In this document: one piece after another, positions 55,080-64,000 of the stretch
Position numbering within the stretch: position 1 is the first letter of the stretch
Layout: the number at the start of each line of letters is the position of its first letter
Assembly (NCBI GenBank): GCA_910589415.1
Contig: OU342638.1
Span: 11,758,014-11,822,013 of the forward strand
Direction of reading: 5' to 3'
DNA length: 64,000 nucleotides
From: Malachius bipustulatus
Taxonomy: Eukaryota > Arthropoda > Insecta > Coleoptera > Melyridae
Notes under the pieces: generated by a model
Databases searched by the model: none
What the model was told of the DNA's origin: nothing
Seen by the model: the letters and a program-made list of their open reading frames with translations, nothing else
Translations under genes and position numbers: made by a program

Positions 55080-57560
55080 AACTTGGAATTTTACGGGAAC
55101 ATCCAAATCAAACCATCACCCTATCAATAAATAAATACCGACAGACGTACTATAAACTATAACTAAATAAGTAACTGAACTGAACTGCGTAATTTTAACT
55201 AAACTATAATATCCACTATACCTTATTTAATAACTAGGAGGAGTAAATTTAACTAAACCGCCAAAAAAAGGTGCTTCTCATTGATCAATTCATAGGCAAA
55301 ATTACACCCAGCAAAACTTGTACAGGAAATTGAATCTATGCAACGCTCAACACTACATATACGCTTGTTTTTTTATTGTTGTGTCATTATTGTTTACAAT
55401 GTCATCAGCGTCGAATGTGAAATGTGACACATCAGTTTTATAATCAGTTATTTCCAAAACCCTATAAGTTGTTCTAAATAAGTTCTTTAAAAGTTATTTC
55501 AAAACCAAATAAGTTCTTTTTGAAGCCCATTCAGTTCTTTTTAGAGAACAGACATCCTTTTCAGAATTTTGAAATTATTTTTGGCTTTCGATTTTCATCC
55601 TGCAAACGGTTTCAAGTGCCATTATGGATAATCCTACATCAAGTACAAGTGAGAGGATGTCTCCTCCAAAGAAACGGGAAGAAAAGAGTGTCACCTAAAG
55701 TCTATTTTTTATTTAGATGGACTTGTCAAACAGCTGTTAAGTTGGTACCCTGTGCAATCTTTAAACAGTAATTTTCATATTGTCGGATGGTAGCCTGTTT
55801 TCTTGACCTTGGCAAAAAATTTACGTTGTGACTAAAGTAACGGCAACATTCCCCGATTCGTGTATAGGCTATGACGTCACCTGCAAAACATGTTTCCTTG
55901 TTGTAAGTTGCTCAGTTATAAAACGCAAGTTAAAAACTTCAAATTACTTTATTTTCTTCGAAAATAGTCCTTTTTTAGAAGTTATTCGTTTTTTGAGGAT
56001 AAATTTAACTGTTGCTTGGATTGACTATAATAATCTAATGACGTTTTGCGAAAACTAGGTCTGGGTCCTCAGTCGGCACTCTAGTCACAGCGAAACGCCA
56101 GAAACTTGAAAAGTTGAAGTTGTCAAATCGACAAACCAAATTATCAAATCAAAAATTATTAAAATACTCAGGCAGGTAAATTTATTCCAAAAGAAAGAAA
56201 AGAATGAATCATCAAATGCTATAAACATTAGCGATTGAAAGATGTTTCTCCAGATTAAGCAAAAATACAGTTTAATCAGATTATTCCTTGAAATATTCAT
56301 TGAGAAATTCTTAAAAAATGATTTAAATAATGTAAGTACCTCTATTTGTCAAGAATAGACCTTCCATTTTCAACATTTTTACATAAAACTAAGAAGGAAT
56401 CGGTCTAATATCTTACATACATAAGATTTATAAGAGTAAATAGCTAGGTGCTTACACTTACAAGTCTCTAAAATTTTCCAATTTATTACCTCTAGAAATT
56501 GCGTTTATAATTTTTCTAATTTTAAATTTTGAAATAAAATGACATTTCAACTAATCGACATAACCTAAATTAATTTAGTAACCATTCTAGTGACTATTTT
56601 GGTAACAACTATCACCATAACCAACCTAATCAGTCTTGTTGCCAATCGTTCCCCTAGAATTTTGACTTGGTGGAATCCATCTAAATAAAAAATTAAAGTA
56701 TACAAGATTTTGGAAAAACTACTCTATATGCGTACGTCACCAATAATTGAAGAACATATTCCAATCGAACAAGGTGCGGATTTAGACCAAACAGGGACTG
56801 CTGTATGTGATAAAGTTAGTTTCAACGACACATGCACTTTGAATCTGGTCCTACAAAAACTGAAAAATGCTGTTTATAATACCGTTTGAAAAAATTGACT
56901 TATTCACAAATTATATATTATTAAATGTAAAATAAAAACTTTACCTACGATGTTGTGTGTCATATAATACATACATAAAATATATTATTTATATGTTACA
57001 TTAAATTTGTCACATAAGTATTGCCTAAAATAAAGTACTTTCAATCAATTTAATATGAATGTTAATAATTTATTATTATCCTTAATATTCTTCGAAATAT
57101 CTATAAATTATTCAATTTCATTCTATTTATATTCAGAAAATCATTCAGCACTATAATACTGATATATTATGCAAATCACAATGATTTGTGATACTGCATA
57201 CTGCTGTAGAGTCTCTCCTGAAAAGTAGACTTCCTACACCGAAAACAAGTCCTACTTCCTTATTAATAATTATTGTTTGAAGTGACCCAGATTGCCTTTA
57301 CAAATGTCAATGCGCATGTTAAAATCGAAAACGTAGAGTTTCTAACATTCACTGATATTCTGTGTATTCGATATGTCAGCTATTGTCAAGTTTTCAAACC
57401 TAGAAACGTCAAATGTCACTGTCACTCTTCTTGTAAAAAGGATGGCGGATCCAGCGAAAAAATAGGTTAGGGAGGCGAATGGGGCGAGGGCGAGTAGGGG
57501 TAGCTGACTGCGAATAAGAGAAAAATTATAATGACAAAATAACGATCGACATAATTACCT
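55080..57560. other. No firm gene
   Basis: Short frames only. An ATG at about 55622 opens MDNPTSSTSERMSPPKKREE (24 codons), and one at about 57441 opens MADPAKK, just before a GTTAGG. Either could be a first exon, but no continuation was found. Confidence 0.3.
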
Positions 57561-57567
57561 ACAGAGG

Positions 57568-59027
57568 CTATATATCGTGTGAGCAAATGAAAACATAATT
57601 TAGGTAGGCCTTGGAAAAAAATTTCATGTCTTAGATTGGATCTGTAAAACTGTAAAATGAAAATTTTGGTTTGTAAAATCGTAAACTCATTCTGATATTG
57701 CCTTCTTCTTGTTTTCCAATTTTATTGTCAATTAATAATTATTTTGACATTTGCTGAAATAAGGTGCATCAGGTTGTTAAAATTAGTTTTGTGATTTCTT
57801 GAATAACGCGGACATAAATTATTTGGAGATTGTTCCAGTTACCGTGAAGTTTATTGGAGTATTGACACTGCAAACCCCGTAAAAATGTCATGTTCAAGCT
57901 TTAAGCCAAAGCAATAAAGGATTAATACGCTAATAATAGTTTTCCTTAGTCTGCAGTTTGCCCTTTGTAAAATGGTAGGTATTTATGTTTAAGGCCCTCT
58001 ATTACTTATCGAATTATCTATCTACTTATTAATTATAGTAAAGTCATTTATTAAGTATTTGCACCTGAGGGTTTAACATTAACATAAACACACACCAGAA
58101 AGAATCCACCACAAGATATAAAAATAAAATCAAACAAGAATAAAGTAACATAACCAATGAAAATAGGAATAAATCCAGAGATGTTTACACCATATTAGGA
58201 ACTTTCTTCCTACTATGCACTCATGCTCATGATAAAAGTAAGGTCTGTGATCTGTGGCTCTAGTGGTGGCCATTTTTTAAGAGGGCAAATTGTTCTGGAA
58301 ATAATGTTTATAAATTTTTGCCGGATAGTCGCTCGCCCAATTTTTTTTTCGAAAAACTATTCTCATAAAGTTGGTATGTCTGTGCTTCTCCTAAATAGCT
58401 TTGCCAACGGAATCTTGCCTTGTCACACCCTTACCTAAAAAAGTCCAGATAGGTGGTACGGTTTAAAAAACACAAATACGACCCTGAAGGTGGAATGCGT
58501 TCATAAACAGAAACTGACGTTTATGTGTAACAACCAGAGTGATGCCTTACATTTTCCGGAATATCGTCAGATTATTCCATTTTATGAACGTAATTCGAAC
58601 GAGAAAGCAAAGGAAATAATAATTCCAAAGTATTAGATTATGTTTAACTGTCAGATTCACACTTTTTGTTAATTTAAATACTAATTTTTGTAATTTACTA
58701 ATATTATGCACAGAATTGATTCACCCATGTGTTTCTTCAAAACTCTGCGAGTGCACTTCAAGCGTCGTCATCGGCAATTTATGAACGATTTTAGATTTTT
58801 ATCCAATCAAGCGAATTGGTTATTTTAAGAACGCATCCAGAGTTTTTCATGTATGATGCAAACTGTAATTCATGAGCGCACCCCAGACCACTCAAAGTCA
58901 CAAAATAAGAAAAATAAGATTTTTAAAATTAATGACAGTGATTTTATCGTAGGACTCAATCTAAGACATGAATTTTTTTTCCAGGGCCTACCTAAATTAT
59001 GTTTTCATTTGCTCACACGATATATAG
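57568..59027. mobile_element. TIR element with CTATATATCGTGTGAGC ends, 1.46 kb
   Basis: Terminal inverted repeats of about 73 bp with few differences, from CTATATATCGTGTGAGC through AATTTAGGTAGGCC to CATGTCTTAGATTG. The interior has no transposase and contains dispersed repeat copy 2 (58328-58685). No target duplication identified; superfamily unknown. Confidence 0.85.
58328..58685 (+). repeat. Dispersed repeat, copy 2
   Basis: The counterpart of 48600-48955 on the other strand; here it lies inside the TIR element 57568-59027. Copy 1 has no such TIRs around it. Confidence 0.8.
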
Positions 59028-59029
59028 GG

Positions 59030-60067
59030 TAACGACCCGGGAACGATCATCTTTTGTTAGCAGCCCTTCCTGGATGGACGACAACATCAAGTTACAGCGG
59101 TGATTTGTTTAAAATACCTCGTGTTTTCTAGTGCCGTTACCGAAATACGAAACAAAAGCTTTGTGTTATTCTTGTAAGTACGTTTTCATCTGGTTATTTA
59201 TTATTATTGTTGAATTTGGTTTATGTCTTACCCAAGTAAGTACCTACCTACTGTAAATTAATTATATGATCATCTAAATCCAAGAGCAAAATTATTAATC
59301 TTTCAATACAATAGGGTTGAATTTTGTCACGTTTTATATGCCATGCTTATTTTTACTGATTCAGCTGATTTGTTTAAATTAATTTATCTCACATTTTCTA
59401 AATAATGAGTTTTGATTAAGGGATAATTTATAAAATAAGGGTAAAATCTAAATTGGTTTAAAGTAAAGTTTATTGAATAATTTAACTTCACATTCCTGTA
59501 GGTAGGTAGGTACCTACGAAGGGTTATATTTTAACGATCTTATTTTAATCACATTTCTCACACGTGCATGTTTTTTTTTATTAGAAATGGGTTAACAAAC
59601 TATAAAGGATTTCTTTCTCATATTTTATATTTTATGTATGACTAATTTTATTGTGATTTTACGAACCACATGACTCTGCTCCATTTATTTATTTTACAAT
59701 TCGTGCCTGCATTTATTAACCTGTGTGTGTCAAAATTTTATTTAATTCTTCTACATTTTATTTTATGATAATTTTCTGAGAACGTAACTAAACCATTTAT
59801 CAACCAACCATTTTGTGTATCTCCAGAATAATATTTAGTCGACTCGCTTCATTCTTATTGTAATGTTTTAACCATTTTCTAACCATCAATTGCTGCCGTC
59901 CACATTTTATAACCACGTACCTATTTATTATGTTTTTGCCACGTTTTATCTCAGGTCACATGTTTGTTCTTGATTCTTATTTTTCATGCTTGTTATTTAA
60001 CCATTTATTTGATTGCTTACTTAATTGATGTCTTATTAAAACTGTCTACCGAACATTCTTGATTTAA
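59030..60067. other. No gene recognised
   Basis: AT-rich. A GC-richer block at 59040-59140 ending TTCTTGTAAGTACG looks like a 5' exon with a splice donor, but no following exon could be joined. CCTA/TAGG simple repeats occur near 59237 and 59505. Confidence 0.3.
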
Positions 60068-60592
60068 TTGTTGATAATTAACTTATACTCTTTTGATTAT
60101 TATGTAATTGGAAACTGTAAAGCGAACAACAGCCTAATCATTAACCGCCATCATAATGTTAAACACCGAATTACTGAAGTTTTAAGAGAGAAAAAATTTG
60201 TATGCTATGAAGAAGTACACGCCGTAGACACTGATGGTCTTAATCGCTTCAGTGATATTATTGCATTTGATCCAAAAACAGACTCTGCCTTTATTATCGA
60301 CCCTACAATTCGTTTTGAAAGTAATGACTGTCATCAAGATGATAAAATTCAATTAGAAAAAAAGAATATTTATGAAAAATGTTTTAATTTTTACCAGAGC
60401 AAATATTCACCAAGTTTTGGCATGCGCAAATGGGAAGTCATCGGCCTTTGGTTTGGTAGTCGTGGTGCAATCGGTAAAAGTGTAATTGAATTCTTCAATC
60501 GCTTTAACCTGAACTCAGAAATAATTAACGAAATTTCTGAACAAATTTTAATACATTCCATCAGAATCATAAACAAACACATTTATTCCTAA
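60068..60592 (+). CDS. Restriction-like endonuclease domain of R2-type LINE, isolated fragment
   Basis: Open for 174 codons, with no in-frame ATG at the start, so probably a 5'-truncated copy. YVIGNC at the beginning resembles the end of the CCHC motif that precedes the endonuclease in R2/NeSL-type LINEs. Then come RHHNVKHRITEVLREKKF, a SDIIAFDP and IIDPTIRFE pair (the PD-(D/E)XK-like catalytic region; the first position is Ser-Asp rather than Pro-Asp), and the C-terminal WEVIGLWFGSRGAIGKSVIEF and RIINKHIY. The protein in such elements nicks the target DNA. No reverse transcriptase lies upstream. The frame itself is undamaged for its whole length. An alternative is a stand-alone or captured domain. 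Confidence 0.6.
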   Translation: MLIINLYSFDYYVIGNCKANNSLIINRHHNVKHRITEVLREKKFVCYEEVHAVDTDGLNRFSDIIAFDPKTDSAFIIDPTIRFESNDCHQDDKIQLEKKNIYEKCFNFYQSKYSPSFGMRKWEVIGLWFGSRGAIGKSVIEFFNRFNLNSEIINEISEQILIHSIRIINKHIYS

Positions 60593-60599
60593 AATTAAT

Positions 60600-61770
60600 G
60601 TTTGAAAGGACCCAAACCATATAACAACTGCGCATGTTTAAAAATTGTAAACTTAAGAGTCGATCCTATTCAGTTATATTCTATGAATTCAAATGTCACT
60701 TGTCACTTTTCAAGCTTTCAAAGCTTAAACGTCATTTTTGTCAGTCACTCGATGTATCCAAAAACGTGGTACGCATTTGTCATTAGTCAACCCTGAGTGT
60801 TCAGACTTCACTTTATTACTGACATCGAGAGAGTGAACACGGGCCGTCAAGCTCAGCTGTTTTTGGTGATATTCTCCGCAGCATTTTGTTATTTGTTTAT
60901 TTATAGCACGTGAGTTTATTTTTACTTATTTATTTGTTATTGCAATATTACAAGAGACTAGCTCTTACCTTTTACTGTTTATTTATTGTTTGAAACATCA
61001 TTTATTTAAAAAGACAATGGTAAGGAGGCGCACGTGGCTTTTGTTTAATTTGTTATGGGGCCCATGCCCATAACGTTTTAATAATTATTTTTGTGTGTAA
61101 AGAGGTTTACAATTGCTATCTATTTTAATTGGTAAATTAACACGTGCTGCTCGACTTTTAATTTTATCTCATTAAAATCAAATGGGGCCCTCCTTGATGG
61201 TAGGCTACCTACACCAATTGTATGACGCCACGTTTTGCAGAAAGCATGATTCATTTTACAACACGTTTCATTTTTTAATGTCTTTGTTTATTTGAATTAT
61301 TTAAATTTATTTATTGAAATCTTGAATCAGCACATGCCTTTTTGATTATTATTATTATTATTTTGATCAAGCACATTTCTCTAACAATTTATTTTACCAT
61401 GTTCACATTTTCTTTGTATTTTCAACTTTTTCTGCTCTCAACAATTTTATTTACATTTTATTCATGAAACTATTTGAACGATCACACTGTATAATTTTAT
61501 TATGTCTTTGATTGCATTTTATTGGTGAATTTTTAACTTCTTTGTCATTTTCGTCAAACTTGATTGCCATTTTGAGGTTTTGATCATTAAGCCTTTTATT
61601 TAAATGGAAATTTTATTGTTTTGGAATGCGAGTGGACACACGTACAGATGAATTTGATTTCTTTTCTAAATTGTTATCGAGGACCGTCTTTTTACGGATC
61701 GATAACGCCTCTGCTATATAATATGTTTGGCCTCATTTTGTATTTCATATTTCCTGGACTCTAAACTATA
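60600..61770. other. No gene recognised
   Basis: AT-rich. A leader-like block at 60790-60905 ends in GCACGTGAGT, a possible splice donor, without a recognisable partner exon. Confidence 0.3.
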
Positions 61771-61920
61771 TATTTATTTATTGCTACTGATTACTTGCCC
61801 TGACCTATTTATTTATTGCTACTGATTACTTGCCCTGACCTATTTATTTATTGCTACTGATTACTTGCTCTGACCTATTTATTTATTGCTACCATTGATT
61901 TACTCGCCTGATCTATTTAT
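61771..61920 (+). repeat. 35-bp minisatellite, four copies
   Basis: Unit TATTTATTTATTGCTACTGA plus TTACTTGCCCTGACC. Units 1 and 2 are identical, unit 3 has one change, unit 4 is diverged and 3 bp longer. Confidence 0.92.
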
Positions 61921-62258
61921 GTGTTTTTTTTTTACTTGCATTTTTGTGTGTCTTGTTTCCTTTTCAGGAGGTATGAGTCCTTGAAATAGAAAGATAAAAT
62001 GTGGTCTTCCTGAATATAACAGATTTGTTTATCAATGTCAATTTAGCACCAAAACGGTGACGATGTTATGTGTTGTGTCTCTTGTATTTTATGTTTTTGT
62101 CCTGGTGTATTTTTATGTAAAATCCTAAATGAAACGGCGATATGATTTTGCATGTTTGATTCACGAATCGCAACGTCAGACAACGACGCTTCAATCTGTT
62201 GTATAGGTTATGTCTCATTTTAACGTTGGATGTCCTTTGGAATCGATTTTATTTATTT

Positions 62259-62430
62259 GCTATTAGTCCGGGGTGTGTTGAAAGTCGATGAGGCTTCTCG
62301 CATCAACAAGGTCTAATTTATGTGTGTTTTATTACGTCTTTTCTATTAGTCCGCGGAGGTGTATTGAAAGTCGATTGGGCTTCTTGCATCAAAGGGTCTA
62401 AATTTATGTGTGTTTTGTTATGTCTTTTCT
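62259..62430 (+). repeat. Tandem duplication of about 83 bp
   Basis: CTATTAGTCCGGGGTGTGTTG...TTATGTGTGTTTTATTACGTCTTTT is followed directly by a diverged second copy starting CTATTAGTCCGCGGAGGTG. Confidence 0.85.
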
Positions 62431-62468
62431 TTACAGGTACTAAACGGTTCGCAAAGACTAACGTTAAA

Positions 62469-62711
62469 ATGATAGGTTACCATAATACAAGAGATTTAGT
62501 TCTCACCCCTCAACGCCCAAGCGAACGCTTGATTCTAACATGTCGTCGTTTCATTGGATGTGTTTCGTTGTGTGTTTTTCTTGTATGTTTTTGTATTTTA
62601 TTTCTTGGCACTTTGCAAGTCCGAGGTCGGTTCTTTTTACTGGGTTTTCTTTTTTTCCTCGTGACTATAAACTTTCTTAGGAGGAAAACCCTTTTTGGGA
62701 TCACTGGGTAA
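62469..62711 (+). CDS. Candidate small membrane protein, 80 residues, doubtful
   Basis: ATG at 62469 in a fair context, 28 bases after an acceptor-like TTCTTTACAG. MIGYHNTRDLVLTPQRPSER is followed by two hydrophobic stretches (CVSLCVFLVCFCILFLGTL and FFLLGFLFFLVTINFL) around a short RGR loop, then a basic end. An AATAAA lies near 62743. No family recognised. T-rich DNA produces such hydrophobic frames by chance, so treat it as weak. Confidence 0.22.
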   Translation: MIGYHNTRDLVLTPQRPSERLILTCRRFIGCVSLCVFLVCFCILFLGTLQVRGRFFLLGFLFFLVTINFLRRKTLFGITG

Positions 62712-62719
62712 ACAGACTA

Positions 62720-63552
62720 AACATTCAAATCAATTTAAAAGTCAATAAATCAATTCATTCAAGGGGAAACTCTGTCTTTGTCTTTTAAATTAAATCTCCT
62801 ATCTCTCAACAAAAGACTCTCTCAAAGTATTTTCGTAGCGTTTGCTACGAACGAACCAAAATAAGGTTACTACGAACACAACGGATGGTCCAAACAAAGT
62901 GAAAACTAGACAGATCACGAGCCAAAACTACAAACAAAAGGTAAAACACGAGCCCAGGTAAAAATATACAAACGGTAAGTAAGTGATGTGGTCATTTATT
63001 TGAAATCAGGGAGGGAGAAAACTTTAAATTCAAATCAAACATTCAGGGCGGGAAAATCCAAACAGTCATTCATGACAGACAAGTTCACATTTCAAACGTC
63101 AAAGGGGTTCTTCTTTTTCAAAACCATTCAGTCTGGGGGCCACATTATTGAATTTACTGCGCATGACGCAGGATCTCAATTTTTAAAGGTAGTTTACACT
63201 ACAGAATTGGTGCCTTCGACCAGGACGTAAAAGGCGACCCATGTTACATTACAATATAATACATTACAATAATAAAATTTAAAAAAAGTTATTGTTAATT
63301 GTTGGTTTTTATAATTTTTTTACCGAATGACAAAAAAAACAATATGGCGACCATAAGAAAAAAAAAGTTGGCTATGATACAACTCTGGGATATCTCTAGT
63401 CGGCTTTGAAAAGTTTTGTAATATCAGACTGCATGAGAGGTAGCTTTTGATGACTTAAGGTATGTAAGCCTAAATAAATAAAAAATAATGTCATATAATT
63501 TAATTAAAAGTGAAGCAAGTTTTGTAGAGACGTTTACTTATGTAAGTTTTCG
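62720..63552. other. No gene recognised
   Basis: AT-rich, with no supported coding or element boundaries. Confidence 0.4.
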
Positions 63553-63705
63553 ATTAGTGACTTAAAACAATATGGATAGTGATTTTATGAAAATTCCACT
63601 AATAATAATTGTCATTCGGACATTGAGTATAATAATGTGTAACTTTCGTGTCCGTGTTGGATATAAATTTGATGATATCCGAGTGTTAATAGTAGCTATA
63701 GGCTA
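63553..63705 (+). repeat. Dispersed repeat with first-exon look, copy 2
   Basis: Direct counterpart of 52899-53040; shares ATGGATAGTGAT, ATATAAATTTGATGATAT and GAGTGTTAATAGTAGCTATA. The ATG frame is not closed at the same position as in copy 1. Confidence 0.6.
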
Positions 63706-64000
63706 TATAGGTATGCAAGTCCCCAAAGGTTCCCGCTTTTATGATCGAATCGGAATAATGAGGATTTGCACTAATGTGCAGTGAAAGAAACACACGGCTG
63801 CTAATTACACTGCTCAGTGAGAGCGGAACTGATTTATTTAACAATTAGACATCGTGAACACTTTACAAAACGTGGAAGATTACAACTTAGAAAAAGAATT
63901 GGAAAACAATAAGGCGCTTGCACCACCCGTGTGGGGCCGTAAGACCGCTTCGACGACTCGTGACAAGTGACAAGCGGAGGCGCATGTCACTTCAGTGGCT

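Noticed and set aside
55622..55700. MDNPTSSTSERMSPPKKR as a host gene start
   Set aside because: Only 24 codons, and no donor or continuing exon could be placed.

Overview
This is AT-rich animal nuclear DNA, most likely from an insect. The evidence is spliceosomal introns with GT/AG borders, a dense mix of Ty3/gypsy, LINE, SINE, piggyBac and mariner-type miniature elements, and CCTA/TAGG simple repeats of the kind common in aphids and moths. The order cannot be fixed from this window. There is no sign of bacterial, organellar or plasmid sequence.

The only convincing host gene lies on the minus strand at 54105-33153. Seven small coding exons, 21 kb apart end to end, join in phase at all six junctions. 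They give a 380-residue protein with four C-X2-C-X12-H-X5-H zinc fingers, the U1/JAZ type that binds double-stranded RNA. Its introns are filled with transposons. A GC box and a CRE-like palindrome lie about 300 bp upstream of its ATG.

Layout. 1-4550: a minus-strand Ty3/gypsy retrotransposon with open gag and pol, pol running off the left edge, joined by a textbook A AAA AAC frameshift site. 4551-8400: non-coding, probably leader/LTR plus simple repeats. 8400-12222: two nested near-perfect palindromic elements with CAGGGTGTCCC ends. 12449-13018: a tRNA-derived SINE split by a solo LTR. 13600-15780 and about 19400-24345: two dead Jockey/CR1-like LINEs, the second cut by a palindromic element. 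25047-27081: further palindromic elements. 28029-31604: a palindromic element split by a broken piggyBac at TTAA. 31776-32992: a TIR element. 33153-54105: the zinc-finger gene, whose introns hold a TIR element and a 1.47-kb palindrome (35275-37541), an RNase H-bearing LINE (about 38000-42645), a PHD-type LINE (42830-45825), degenerate RTE/R1-like fragments (49030-52215) and a solo LTR (51498-52090). 54518-55070: a degraded SWIM-type zinc-finger gene fragment holding a TTA-flanked MITE. 57568-59027: a TIR element of unknown superfamily. 60068-60592: an isolated restriction-like-endonuclease domain, as in R2-type LINEs. 61771-62711: minisatellite, an 83-bp duplication and a doubtful small membrane ORF.

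Apart from the zinc-finger gene, nothing looks like a host pathway. The most unusual feature is the number of long, almost fully palindromic elements. Several share one internal sequence module although their ends differ, and many are inserted into one another, so their relative ages can be read from the sequence.
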